A stretch of 64,000 nt of DNA from Vibrio pacinii DSM 19139 (GTDB lineage: Bacteria; Pseudomonadota; Gammaproteobacteria; Enterobacterales; Vibrionaceae), in assembly GCF_000711795.1 (NCBI RefSeq), contig NZ_JONH01000012.1, positions 164,902 to 228,901 on the forward strand. The letters run 5' to 3'. The notes beneath the pieces were generated by a model. It was not told the origin of the DNA. It saw only the letters and a program-made list of their open reading frames with translations, and made no database searches. Shown here piece by piece: positions 35,943-45,686 of the stretch. The stretch's first letter is position 1. Each line of letters starts with the position of its first letter. A program made the translations under genes and the position numbers.

Positions 35943-37739
35943 ATGACTGACAATCCCAACACTATTAGCCGTTCTTGGTTGATAACTCAAGTAAAAAAGC
36001 ATAAATCTAAGCTGATCTTTGCCAATATAATCGCTTTGATTGCAACCTTGATCAGCGTGCCAATCCCGCTATTAATGCCTTTGATGGTTGATGAGGTACT
36101 TCTCAATCAACCAGGACAAGGGCTTGCAGCAATGAACCTCCTTTTGCCTGACTCAATGCAAACACCGACTGGTTATATTTTTTTAACGTTGATGTTGGTT
36201 GTCTTAATGCGCAGTGTAAGCCAAGCACTCAACATTTTGCAAAGTCGTCAATTTACTCTTGTCTCCAAAACCATCACTTACCAGATGCGCAGTCAAATGA
36301 TTGATAAGTTGGGGCGAATCAGTATCCGTCAGTATGAAACGCGCGGCAGTGGTGGCGTGAACGCCCATCTGGTTACCGATATTGAAACGATCGACCAGTT
36401 TATAGGCTCGACGTTGAGTAAATTCTTGATAAGTTTGCTCACCGTTTTGGGCACTGCTGGAGTGCTATTGTGGCTTGACTGGCGCTTGGGTTTATTTATT
36501 TTATTGGTTAACCCCATCGTCATTTACTTTTCTCGAAAACTTGGCAGTAAAGTAAAACATCTTAAAAAGCGTGAAAATCAATCTTTTGAACAGTTCCAAA
36601 ATCGTTTGGTTGAAACCTTAGATGGCATCTATCAACTTCGCGCTGCCAACCGTGAACGAGAGTTTCTTCGTGAACTGAAGCAGCAAGCCAATCAAATACG
36701 AATTGATGCAGATAAATACGCCTGGCAATCAGAAGCGGCTGGACGCATCTCCTTCTTACTGTTTTTACTCGGCTTTGAACTGTTTCGCGCGGTCGCAATG
36801 TTAATGGTGCTGTTTAGCGACCTCACCATCGGTCAAATATTCGCCGTGTTCGGTTATCTGTGGTTTATGCTCTCTCCGGTTCAAGAGTTACTGGGGGTTC
36901 AATTCTCTTGGTATAGTGCTAAAGCCGCTTTAAAACGGATCAATGCCCTACTTGACTTAGAAGAGGAAGCTCGACCTGTCAGTAAGGTTAATCCGTTTAA
37001 TGATGATCGCGAAGTCGAAGTCGTGGTTGATAAGGTCAATTTCTCGTATAACGCCGAAGCGCACGTACTACGTGATCTCTCTCTAACTATCCCAGCAGGA
37101 AAAAAAGTGGCTCTGGTTGGTGCTAGTGGTGGGGGGAAATCAACCTTGATTCAACTGCTTATTGGTGTGTATCAAGCGGATTCCGGTACTATCCGCTTTA
37201 ATGGTGAGAAATGCGAAGATATCAGTTTTGAGATTATTCGTGAGCAAATAGCTGTGGTATTACAACAGCCTATACTCTTTAATGATACTTTAAGGCATAA
37301 TCTGACCTTGGGCGCTGAGTTTGATGACTTACAACTGTGGCGTGCACTCGAAATTGCCCAAATGCAAGACGTCATCAAACAACTCAGTGACGGCTTAGAG
37401 ACACAAATTGGCCGCAGTGGCATTCGTTTATCTGGTGGACAACGACAACGTTTAGCGATTGCTCGAATGATATTGAGTAACCCAAAATTTGTTATTCTTG
37501 ACGAAGCAACTTCCGCACTTGATACCGCAACAGAAGCGGCATTACACAAAGCGTTGACAGACTTCTTACAAGGACGAACCACGTTAATAGTCGCCCATCG
37601 ACTGTCAGCGGTGAAACAAGCCGATCTGATTTATGTACTTGAAGATGGTCAAGTCACACAAACAGGTACGCATGGAGAGTTGGTTGAACAACAAGGCTTA
37701 TATCAAACCTTATATGGCAGTGTGCAATCACACCATTAG
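35943..37739 (+). CDS. ABC exporter, fused membrane and ATPase half-transporter
   Basis: A 598-residue half-transporter with six transmembrane segments (first two near residues 24-50 and 80-100, where LPDSMQTPTGYIF lies between) followed by an ATPase domain with Walker A GASGGGKST, signature LSGGQRQRLAIAR, Walker B FVILDEATSALD and the H loop AHRLSA. It forms a dimer and probably exports a lipid or drug; the substrate cannot be read. It is divergent from msrC and starts the run toward letA (33-base gap). It is an insertion relative to the E. coli yebR-yebS order. Confidence 0.85.
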   Translation: MTDNPNTISRSWLITQVKKHKSKLIFANIIALIATLISVPIPLLMPLMVDEVLLNQPGQGLAAMNLLLPDSMQTPTGYIFLTLMLVVLMRSVSQALNILQSRQFTLVSKTITYQMRSQMIDKLGRISIRQYETRGSGGVNAHLVTDIETIDQFIGSTLSKFLISLLTVLGTAGVLLWLDWRLGLFILLVNPIVIYFSRKLGSKVKHLKKRENQSFEQFQNRLVETLDGIYQLRAANREREFLRELKQQANQIRIDADKYAWQSEAAGRISFLLFLLGFELFRAVAMLMVLFSDLTIGQIFAVFGYLWFMLSPVQELLGVQFSWYSAKAALKRINALLDLEEEARPVSKVNPFNDDREVEVVVDKVNFSYNAEAHVLRDLSLTIPAGKKVALVGASGGGKSTLIQLLIGVYQADSGTIRFNGEKCEDISFEIIREQIAVVLQQPILFNDTLRHNLTLGAEFDDLQLWRALEIAQMQDVIKQLSDGLETQIGRSGIRLSGGQRQRLAIARMILSNPKFVILDEATSALDTATEAALHKALTDFLQGRTTLIVAHRLSAVKQADLIYVLEDGQVTQTGTHGELVEQQGLYQTLYGSVQSHH

Positions 37740-37772
37740 TCATATTTTTTCAACAAGTAATGGAGAGTTGCA

Positions 37773-39032
37773 ATGAGCAACTCTTCTGCTTCACACGCCC
37801 ATCCATCGAGGCTCACATCGGTGCGACTTTGTCACGGTTGCGAACTTCCGGTTGATTTAGTCTCCGTAGAGCGCGGAAAAAGTGCTTTCTGTCCTCGATG
37901 CAATACCTTGCTCTATCGAGGTGGAACACCGTCACTCTCGGGTAACTTGGCATTGGCGATTACCTGTTTAGTATTATTTATCCCTTCGCACTTTTTCGAC
38001 TTTATCAGTATTCGTCTTTTTGGCGTGATGATACCGGCCACCCTTCCATCCGGGATATTTACTCTGGTCGATGAAGGGTTTGTACTCTTAGCCATGTTGA
38101 TTTTTTTCTGCAGTTCAATTGCGCCATTGCTGCTTTGCAGTGCGGTTGTCGCCGCCCACTTTGCACTAAGCACTCATTCATTTCGCATCCTGAAATTATC
38201 ACTATTGCTAATACAGCGATTAAAACCTTGGGTTATGATCGATGTCTTTTTAGTTAGCATTGCAATCTCGTGTTTTAAGCTGCAAGACTACTCTGACATT
38301 TTTGTTGGCCCCGGATTGATTGGTCTCGTTCTACTGCAACTGACAACAGTACTACTGCTGACACGTGTCAATGTTAGACGTTATTGGGAAGTTTTCGAGC
38401 CGGAAGACACTTATCCAATCAATGTTAAAACGCTACACTGTCACCATTGTCATCTGTCACAACCTGATGGTGAGCACTGCTTGCGCTGCCAAAACCCAAT
38501 TCATCATAGAAAGCCACGTTCAATTCAAAAAACTTGGGCTTATTTGATTGCCGCCAGTATTGCTATTTTTCCAGCTAACTTGATCCCGATATCGATTCTG
38601 CTGACTAATGGCAAACGACTTGAAGACACGATTTTTTCAGGCGTGGCATCGCTAATCAACAGCGACATGACGGGGATCGCGATTATCATTTTTGTCGCCA
38701 GTATCGTTGTGCCTGTGGCGAAAATCCTAGGGTTGTCTTACCTGCTCCTCGCAATTCAATTCAAGCGTAAGATCTATCATAAACACCGCATGCTAATTTA
38801 CTTTGTGGTCAAATGGATTGGTCGCTGGTCGATGATGGATCTTTTTGTTATTTCAATCATGATGACCTTAGTCGATCGCGGTCAAATACTCGACTTTACC
38901 CCCGGCTATGGTGCTGTCGCATTTGGTATTGTCGTAGTATTGACGATGCTCGCAGCCGAAAGCATGGACCCGAGACTAATTTGGGATAACTACCCTGATG
39001 CAATTAAAAAGAAAGAGCCTATAAATGAGTAA
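37773..39032 (+). CDS. letA: LetA, inner-membrane partner of the LetB MCE tunnel (PqiA family)
   Basis: Inner-membrane protein of the intermembrane lipid transport system LetAB (E. coli YebS). The 419 residues contain two PqiA-type transmembrane domains, each preceded by a four-Cys zinc-ribbon-like segment: CHGCELP...CPRCNTLLYRGG (about 20-50) and CHHCHLS...CLRCQNP (about 222-240). Its end overlaps the letB start by 8 bases, so the pair is translationally coupled. Confidence 0.92.
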   Translation: MSNSSASHAHPSRLTSVRLCHGCELPVDLVSVERGKSAFCPRCNTLLYRGGTPSLSGNLALAITCLVLFIPSHFFDFISIRLFGVMIPATLPSGIFTLVDEGFVLLAMLIFFCSSIAPLLLCSAVVAAHFALSTHSFRILKLSLLLIQRLKPWVMIDVFLVSIAISCFKLQDYSDIFVGPGLIGLVLLQLTTVLLLTRVNVRRYWEVFEPEDTYPINVKTLHCHHCHLSQPDGEHCLRCQNPIHHRKPRSIQKTWAYLIAASIAIFPANLIPISILLTNGKRLEDTIFSGVASLINSDMTGIAIIIFVASIVVPVAKILGLSYLLLAIQFKRKIYHKHRMLIYFVVKWIGRWSMMDLFVISIMMTLVDRGQILDFTPGYGAVAFGIVVVLTMLAAESMDPRLIWDNYPDAIKKKEPINE

Positions 39033-41658
39033 CCCCTCTCCGACGCAAAACTCATACTCACCTAAAGTGAAACGCAATAAAGGTGTCTCGCCATTGTGGC
39101 TGCTGCCAATTTTAACGATGGTGCTCGCTGGTTGGTTGGTCTTTAGCGCAATCCAAGACGCAGGGCAACGGGTACAGATTTACTTCTCCGATGCACAAGG
39201 TTTGATTGCTGGACGCACCACCATTCGCTACCAAGGGCTCGAAGTCGGTATGGTTAAAGACATAAACCTAGCCGAAGATCTGCAAAGTATTTATGTTGAT
39301 GCTGATATTTACCCTGAAGCTACCAAGTTGCTGACCAAAGGCGCACGTTTCTGGATGGTTAAGCCCACTGCCAGTCTTTCGGGTATTTCTGGATTAGATG
39401 CATTGGTGTCGGGCAACTATATTGCGATTTCTCCGGCGACTGCATCGTCTGAACCCGAAACAAAATTCACTGCACTCGAACGCGCCCCTTCTGATCTGCT
39501 AAACAAAGAAGGCCTTAGTATTTCGCTTAAGTCACGCGATCTAGGAGGCATTTCCGTTGGCTCACAAATTGTCTATCGTAAAATCCCGGTAGGTGAAGTC
39601 TACAGCTATCAACTCGATGCTGATGACAAAAGCGTCATTATTAATGCGAGCATTGACGAAGAGTACCGCCACATCATCACGGATGATAGCCGTTTTTGGA
39701 ATGTGAGTGGTATTGGTGCCAATATCGGCTTTGCTGGCGTCGACGTGCGTTTAGAGAGCTTGAGTGCTTTGATTGGCGGTTCAATTGCGGTCGACTCCCC
39801 TGACGGTGGTGAGCCAGTGGCCGAAAATACCCAATTCAAACTCTACCCCGACATCCAAACCGCGGGGCGAGGAATCGCGATAAAAATCACCTTACCGGAC
39901 GATAATAACGTCAGCGCCGCTGGAGCACCTATTGTTTATCGTGGTATAGAAATTGGCCAAATTACCGATCTCGAACTTAGCCAAGGCCGTGAACGTATTC
40001 TTGCCTCTGCTGCGATTCAGCCCGCTTTCAGTGACATGCTAACCACAGGCAGTCAGTTTATCTTGCAAGAGGCTAAAGTCTCTCTGTCTGGTATTGAGAA
40101 CCTAAGTAATCTTTTCAAAGGCAATTACCTGACCATTGCTCCCGGTGACGGCGACCGCTCACGCCACTTCACCGCGGTCAGGCAAGATGAGTATAAACGC
40201 GAACAAGCGCAAACCGTGGCACTACGTTTAACCGCAGATAACTCTTACGGTCTCGAGAAAGGGGCGAGCATTTTATATCGTGGTATTAGTGTGGGATCGA
40301 TAACTGCGGTTGCACTTGTCAAAGATAGCGTACAATTTGATGCGCTGGTTGATAGTGATTATGCCCACTTAATTAAGTCACTCAACCGTTTCTATGTAAC
40401 GGGAAGTGCCAGTGCAGAACTGACAGAGTCGGGACTCAACATCAATGTCCCACCCGCGAAGCAACTGTTAACTGGATCGATCAGTTTTGTCAGTGAAGGT
40501 CAAAGTAAACCACGCGTCACCTATCAACTTTACCCAAGTAAGTCTCTCGCTGAACTGGCCAAATACAATATGTCGGGGTCGACTAAACTTACCCTGTTTT
40601 CCTCAGAGCTTCCGCCGATCAGTAAAGGCAGTCCACTGTTATATCGCAACTTACAAGTTGGAAGTATTGCGGACTTCTACCTCGTTGATGGCGGTGTCAT
40701 TATCATGGCGAGCATTGAAAATCAGTATAGTCATCTTGTAACTGAACAGACGGTATTTTGGAATCGTTCCGGTGTAGAGATTGATGCCAGTCTTGCCGGT
40801 GTGAATATTAAGGCCGCCCCGCTGACCTCCTTAATTAAAGGCGGAATCGCGTTTGATTCGTTGCCAGGTGTCGACAACAAGCAAAACGAAAAGTGGTTAC
40901 TGTACAAAGACTTTAAAACCGCACGCAAATTTGGCCAGGTGATCACCCTCTACTTTGATGGAGAGAACTCGCTCTCCGAAGGCGCGGACATTCTTTATAA
41001 TGGTGTCAAAGTAGGCGAAGTCACGCTGGTTATCCCTGACTTTAAGCGCAGTCGTATTGAGGTTAAAGCGCGTATACTGCCAGAATATACACAACAGATT
41101 GCGGTAGAGGGTTCTTTCTTCTGGCTTCCTCAAGCCGAAGTAGGCTTAAGCGGCGTTAAGAATGTACGACATTTGCTTTCTCAAGCAATCAACGTGATCC
41201 CAGGTCATGGCCAAGCGCGTCAAAGCTTCGTCTTAAATGAGAGCCCAAAGGTTGCCCATGGTGTTCAATTCACGTTGCAAAGTGAATCGCGCGGCTCTAT
41301 TACACAAAATACCCCAGTGTTATATCGCGAAATGGAAGTCGGACAAGTCACTCATGTTGAGCTTGGTGAGTTTGCTGACCGCATCGTTTCAACCATAATG
41401 ATTAAGCCAGAATACGCCTATTTAGTTCGACGTAATACGGTGTTTTGGAATACATCTGGTGTCGATATTTCTATTGGCCTTTCAGGTGCCAATATCAAAG
41501 CAGGCACGCTCGGTAGTATTGTACGTGGCGGCATCACGTTTGCGACACCAGAACAGAAACAGCTCGAAGCGATTGCCCCGCCAGGTATGTCTTTCTATCT
41601 CAATGAGCAAGCAGAAGAGAGTTGGAAACAATGGCGAACCGCCATACCGAAACCTTAA
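39025..41658 (+). CDS. letB: LetB, seven-MCE-domain lipid transport tunnel
   Basis: Periplasm-spanning MCE protein (E. coli YebT). At 877 residues it equals the E. coli length. One N-terminal membrane anchor (WLLPILTMVLAGWLVFSAI, about 24-42) is followed by seven MCE repeats, each with a core like IRYQGLEVGMV, IVYRKIPVGEV, IVYRGIEIGQI, ILYRGISVGSI, LLYRNLQVGSI, ILYNGVKVGEV and VLYREMEVGQV. Stacked hexameric rings of these domains form a hydrophobic channel between the two membranes. A strong terminator follows. Confidence 0.95.
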   Translation: MSNPSPTQNSYSPKVKRNKGVSPLWLLPILTMVLAGWLVFSAIQDAGQRVQIYFSDAQGLIAGRTTIRYQGLEVGMVKDINLAEDLQSIYVDADIYPEATKLLTKGARFWMVKPTASLSGISGLDALVSGNYIAISPATASSEPETKFTALERAPSDLLNKEGLSISLKSRDLGGISVGSQIVYRKIPVGEVYSYQLDADDKSVIINASIDEEYRHIITDDSRFWNVSGIGANIGFAGVDVRLESLSALIGGSIAVDSPDGGEPVAENTQFKLYPDIQTAGRGIAIKITLPDDNNVSAAGAPIVYRGIEIGQITDLELSQGRERILASAAIQPAFSDMLTTGSQFILQEAKVSLSGIENLSNLFKGNYLTIAPGDGDRSRHFTAVRQDEYKREQAQTVALRLTADNSYGLEKGASILYRGISVGSITAVALVKDSVQFDALVDSDYAHLIKSLNRFYVTGSASAELTESGLNINVPPAKQLLTGSISFVSEGQSKPRVTYQLYPSKSLAELAKYNMSGSTKLTLFSSELPPISKGSPLLYRNLQVGSIADFYLVDGGVIIMASIENQYSHLVTEQTVFWNRSGVEIDASLAGVNIKAAPLTSLIKGGIAFDSLPGVDNKQNEKWLLYKDFKTARKFGQVITLYFDGENSLSEGADILYNGVKVGEVTLVIPDFKRSRIEVKARILPEYTQQIAVEGSFFWLPQAEVGLSGVKNVRHLLSQAINVIPGHGQARQSFVLNESPKVAHGVQFTLQSESRGSITQNTPVLYREMEVGQVTHVELGEFADRIVSTIMIKPEYAYLVRRNTVFWNTSGVDISIGLSGANIKAGTLGSIVRGGITFATPEQKQLEAIAPPGMSFYLNEQAEESWKQWRTAIPKP

Positions 41659-41668
41659 GCAAGTGAAA

Positions 41669-41695
41669 AACGCAGCAAAAAAGCTGCGTTTTTTT
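41669..41695 (+). terminator. letAB terminator
   Basis: AACGCAGC (41669-41676), loop AAAAAA and GCTGCGTT (41683-41690) form an 8-bp perfect stem followed by a seven-T run, 10 bases after the letB stop. Confidence 0.93.
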
Positions 41696-41765
41696 GTTTG
41701 ACCATAGTATTTCTTGTTGAACCTTAGCTATAATCGCCACCTTTCACGCTAGCAGAGACACCGCC

Positions 41766-43190
41766 GTGCATCATAACGTTTTTCTACCCGAAGCCTTTCT
41801 GAAAGAGATGGCAGAGATCCTCCCAAAGCATCTTAATATGGATGACTTTATCGCCGCCTGTCAGCGCCCTTTGCGTAAGAGTATTCGAGTTAATACTCTA
41901 AAAATATCGGTCGAAACGTTTATGCAGCGTGCCCAAGATAAAGGCTGGGAACTAGAAGCTGTTCCTTGGTGTAAAGAAGGTTTCTGGATTGAGGCAGATG
42001 AATCACAAGTTCCGCTTGGTAATACCTCAGAGCATATGTCAGGGCTATTTTATATCCAGGAAGCCAGTTCGATGATACCAGTGTCGGCTCTGTTTACCGA
42101 TGAAGATCGAGTCGCTGCAAGCGTGCTTGATATGGCGGCTGCCCCTGGTTCAAAAACCACCCAGATTGCAGCAAAAATGGCCAACAACGGCGTATTGGTT
42201 GCGAACGAATTTTCCGCCAGTCGCGTCAAAGTACTTCATGCTAATATTGAGCGCTGTGGCGTACGCAATACGGCGTTGAGTAATTTTGATGGGCGCGTCT
42301 TCGGCGGATGGCTACCAGAGCAGTTTGACGCAGTACTAATAGACGCCCCCTGCTCTGGCGAAGGTACAGTCCGTAAAGATGCCGATGCGATGAAAAACTG
42401 GGATAAAGCATCCGTTATTGACATCGCCGAAACGCAAAAAGACTTGATTGAAAGTGCATTCCACGCCTTAAAACCGGGTGGCATTATGGTTTACTCAACC
42501 TGCACTCTAAGCATCGAAGAGAACCAACAAGTTTGCCATCATCTCAAACAGACATTTACCGATCAGGTTGAGTTTGAAAGTTTAGCTGACTTATTCCCAG
42601 CCGCAAAAGAGGCGCTTACTGAAGAAGGATTTCTTCATATTTTCCCTCAAGTGTATGACTGTGAGGGTTTCTTCGTTGCTCGCATTCGAAAAACAGCGTC
42701 CGTTGACGCACCGAAAGTTAAAAAGCGACTGGGTAAATTTCCGTTTGAAAAAGCGAGTGCCAAAATTCAGCAAGAGATCACTGAGCAACTAAAACGCACT
42801 CTTGATATTGACCTACCAGAACAAGCCTGTGTTTGGCTACGCGATAAAGATGTGTGGTTATTCCCATCCGCTTTAGAGCCTATGCTTGGTGAACTGCGTT
42901 TCTCACGGATGGGCATCAAAATCGCTGAAACACACAAAAAAGGTTACCGCTGGCAGCACCAAGTCGCAACGGCATTAGCGACCGGCAAAGAACAAATGTG
43001 CGTAGCACTTTGTGTCGAAGATGCACGTGAATGGTATATGGGACGAGATGTCCGACCTGAGGGAATATCAGGACAAGGTGAAGTACTAGTCACCTACGAT
43101 AACGATGTGATTGGATTGGGAAAATGGGTTGGCAATCGAATTAAAAATGGTTTACCGCGAGAGCTCGTGCGCGATAAAAACCTATTTTAA
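41766..43190 (+). CDS. rsmF: RsmF, 16S rRNA m5C1407 methyltransferase
   Basis: SAM-dependent enzyme that methylates C1407 of 16S rRNA. The 474 residues have the NOL1/NOP2/Sun core with AAAPGSKTTQIAA for SAM binding, DAPCSGEGTVRKD with the release cysteine and YSTCTLSIEENQ with the nucleophilic cysteine, followed by the C-terminal PUA-like region of YebU. The start is GTG at 41766 (MHHNVFLPEAF) with only a weak AGAGA ribosome site. It follows letB, as in E. coli. Confidence 0.94.
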   Translation: MHHNVFLPEAFLKEMAEILPKHLNMDDFIAACQRPLRKSIRVNTLKISVETFMQRAQDKGWELEAVPWCKEGFWIEADESQVPLGNTSEHMSGLFYIQEASSMIPVSALFTDEDRVAASVLDMAAAPGSKTTQIAAKMANNGVLVANEFSASRVKVLHANIERCGVRNTALSNFDGRVFGGWLPEQFDAVLIDAPCSGEGTVRKDADAMKNWDKASVIDIAETQKDLIESAFHALKPGGIMVYSTCTLSIEENQQVCHHLKQTFTDQVEFESLADLFPAAKEALTEEGFLHIFPQVYDCEGFFVARIRKTASVDAPKVKKRLGKFPFEKASAKIQQEITEQLKRTLDIDLPEQACVWLRDKDVWLFPSALEPMLGELRFSRMGIKIAETHKKGYRWQHQVATALATGKEQMCVALCVEDAREWYMGRDVRPEGISGQGEVLVTYDNDVIGLGKWVGNRIKNGLPRELVRDKNLF

Positions 43191-43317
43191 TCGGTCATGC
43201 TAAGGCATGAATTACACGTCGAAGCGCGCATAACCAGTAGAATGAACTACAATTAAGCATGTAAACAGGCAAGAGTAATTAAATGATTAGCGCAGGCTCT
43301 CACTGAGCCCTTCCCCT

Positions 43318-43353
43318 AGGCCCAAAGCAGGATCAGCAATGGGCCTTTTTTTT
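43318..43353 (+). terminator. Terminator downstream of rsmF, possible sRNA 3' end
   Basis: AGGCCCA (43318-43324) pairs with TGGGCCT (43340-43346) and is followed by eight T residues. A second small hairpin, GGCTC-TCACT-GAGCC (43295-43309), lies just upstream. The terminator is 128 bases past the rsmF stop, which is long for a plain 3' end. Confidence 0.85.
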
Positions 43354-43369
43354 CAGTCATTCATTTTAA

Positions 43370-44203
43370 TTAGCTTAAACGAATGCCCTCTTTTTCAATT
43401 ACAATTTTACCTTGCTTGTACAAACCGCCAATGGTTTTCTTAAACGTGCCCTTACTGGTACGAAAAGCAGCAAAAATTTCTTCAGGGCTCGACTTGTCAT
43501 TGAGTGGTAAGAACCCACCTTTTTTCTCAAGTAAATCGAGAACTTTTTGGCTCAGATCATCCATCTTACTCACGCCAATCTTTTGCAAAGAGAGATCGAT
43601 TTTGCCATCTTCGCGCACGCTCTTGATGTAACCCTTGAGTTTTTTACCAACAAATAGCTTACCAAATACGTCCGAGGTAAATATCATTCCCCAATGTTGC
43701 CCTTCGACAATAGCTTTGTAGCCAAGATCACTGCGCTCCGCGATAATCAAGTCAACTTGTTGATTTTTTTCATAGTTAGCCGGCGTTTTATCAAGCAGCT
43801 TATTAAACTTGGTGGTGCCTACAATGCGACCAGAGGCTTTGTCGGTGTAAACATAAACCAGCACGTTTTGACCTTCAGAAAAACGCGCACGCTGCTCACT
43901 GAACGGGATCAAAAGATCTTTCTCTTTAATTCCCCAGTCAGCAAAAGCGCCCGTCGCGTTGACTCCTTGGATTTTCATTAAACCCCACTCGCCTACTTGT
44001 GCGATCGGGGTTTCAGTTGTGGCGACTAACTGACTGTCAGAATCAAAGTATAAAAAAGCATCGACATAACCGCCCACTTGAGTACCTTCAGGTACATGAC
44101 GATTAGGCAGTAGTACGGTGCCATAATCGCCCGCATCAAGAAATACGCCAAAATCGGCTTTTTTTACAACTTCTAAGTGGTTAATCTGACCAACTTTAAT
44201 CAT
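43370..44203 (-). CDS. cvfB: CvfB-family S1 RNA-binding protein
   Basis: A 277-residue cytoplasmic protein with three S1-like modules (VVKKADFGVFLDAGDYGTVL; VNATGAFADWGIKEKDLLIP; IKSVREDGKIDLSLQ) and a C-terminal winged helix (FAAFRTSKGTFKKTIGGLY). This is the CvfB/YitL architecture; Staphylococcus CvfB is an RNA-binding virulence regulator. Role in vibrios is unknown. It is divergent from the membrane protein gene at 44295 and converges with the rsmF transcript. Confidence 0.87.
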   Translation of the reverse strand: MIKVGQINHLEVVKKADFGVFLDAGDYGTVLLPNRHVPEGTQVGGYVDAFLYFDSDSQLVATTETPIAQVGEWGLMKIQGVNATGAFADWGIKEKDLLIPFSEQRARFSEGQNVLVYVYTDKASGRIVGTTKFNKLLDKTPANYEKNQQVDLIIAERSDLGYKAIVEGQHWGMIFTSDVFGKLFVGKKLKGYIKSVREDGKIDLSLQKIGVSKMDDLSQKVLDLLEKKGGFLPLNDKSSPEEIFAAFRTSKGTFKKTIGGLYKQGKIVIEKEGIRLS

Positions 44204-44294
44204 TTCAACTGTCTCTCATTAAATTTGCGGTGATTATAGCGAATCTCTGATATGCTTGCGCAAGATATTTGGTACTTTTTTCAGGAGCACTTTT

Positions 44295-45686
44295 TTGTTA
44301 ACTGTTGATAAGCAGGACGGCATTACTCTTAAAATTTCACATGCAATGGATGCCACCAAAAAGTCAGATCTCGACCTGTACTTTTTTATTCCTGGCGAGC
44401 TGGGTTTAACACCAGACGTGCTGAAAGAGAGTGAGTTTTACTACGAATCTATTACACAGCAACGTGCTTACTACAGTGACAAAACTCTACTTCCTCTGGT
44501 GCACAGTCGCCTAGCCAAACGTGGTCGTCTCTCTTCAACCCAATACCGAGTCAGCTTAAGCCTATTCGCATATCAATATGTAATTGCGTTAGATAAAGCC
44601 GTCAACGAATTAAACAAACACAACAAAGAGTCGGTCACCATCGATGAGGTAGACGAAGTTATCTACCTGTCACTCGATATTCTTAAAAAACTTCGCCGAA
44701 GTATACCATACGAAGAGAGCCTCAAGCGTTACTATGCCAATATCGACAATTATCTGTCTTGGTATACTGGTCAGCGCCTCATGTCGCTGGTGGCACATAT
44801 GCCGCGCGACAGTGAGTACAAGAGTTTAAAAGAGAGCTTGCTCGCTATTGTTGAAAAAGAGGCCGCTCACCGTAAGCTTAATAACTACAACTCAAAACAT
44901 GTTCGCGATGATGTTACACGCCTAAGCAACAAGATGCGTTTGCTGCGTCGCTTAATTGAACACCCTGTCGTTTTGCAAGAGAAAACACAATCACTCGGCA
45001 ACAACATGAAACGTGCGGTGAAAGGCAGTGCGACAGGCTTCGTGATGGTTTTTGTTACCATTACGGCAATTTTGGCTCGTGACTACTGGGGTGAAATCAC
45101 CGTATCTTTTATTGTGTTAATGTCGTTCGTTTACGCCTTGCGTGAGATATTTAAAGACGATTTACGCGATGTCATGTGGCGTTGGATTCGTAAAGGTCGG
45201 CCCAAATGGCGTAAGATGTACTTAGATCCCACCACCAAAAAGGCCGTAGGACAGAAGCTTGAATGGCTCGACTACAAAATGTTCGACAAATTGCCTGATC
45301 GTATCAAGCAAATTCGGAAAAAGCGCGTCGTGCAGCGCGAAGAACAAGTATTGCACTACAGCTCGAAAACCGAGATGTCGACCTCCAAGTTTATGAGTGG
45401 TTATGAAGAAACGCGAGAGTCCATGTTGGTCAGTATGCGCGCGATAACCCGTTTAATGGATAAAAGCTCAAACAAGATCTATATCAATAATAATGGCCAA
45501 GTCAGCCGCGAATCAGTCGAAAAGCGCCACCTGGTCAACCTGATTGCACGCGAGAACAATTATGACGGCAACCCCAAATATTATCGCTGGAAGATCGTGC
45601 TAAACCGGAGCAAAATCGTTGCCGTCGAGGAGATTGAGGTCGAAGATGTTAATCACCCATTCTCTTCAGTGAAAGAGTCAACATAA
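44295..45686 (+). CDS. Conserved inner-membrane protein of unknown function
   Basis: I recognise no characterised family. The 463-residue product has a long N-terminal cytoplasmic part, two closely spaced transmembrane helices in the middle (about residues 245-285, GFVMVFVTITAILARDYWG and SFIVLMSFVYALREIF), and a basic C-terminal cytoplasmic half (RRIRKKRVV-like clusters). Such a hairpin anchor leaves both ends inside. I place the start at the TTG at 44295 because AGGAG lies 7 bases before it; an in-frame TTG at 44256 has no ribosome site and no ATG fits. Its 3' end overlaps the convergent DUF4442 gene by 38 bases. Confidence 0.75.
   Translation: MLTVDKQDGITLKISHAMDATKKSDLDLYFFIPGELGLTPDVLKESEFYYESITQQRAYYSDKTLLPLVHSRLAKRGRLSSTQYRVSLSLFAYQYVIALDKAVNELNKHNKESVTIDEVDEVIYLSLDILKKLRRSIPYEESLKRYYANIDNYLSWYTGQRLMSLVAHMPRDSEYKSLKESLLAIVEKEAAHRKLNNYNSKHVRDDVTRLSNKMRLLRRLIEHPVVLQEKTQSLGNNMKRAVKGSATGFVMVFVTITAILARDYWGEITVSFIVLMSFVYALREIFKDDLRDVMWRWIRKGRPKWRKMYLDPTTKKAVGQKLEWLDYKMFDKLPDRIKQIRKKRVVQREEQVLHYSSKTEMSTSKFMSGYEETRESMLVSMRAITRLMDKSSNKIYINNNGQVSRESVEKRHLVNLIARENNYDGNPKYYRWKIVLNRSKIVAVEEIEVEDVNHPFSSVKEST

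Noticed and set aside
37822..37836. GCGAC-TTT-GTCAC in letA as a matS
   Set aside because: Two mismatches, including the purine position; within chance expectation for coding sequence.
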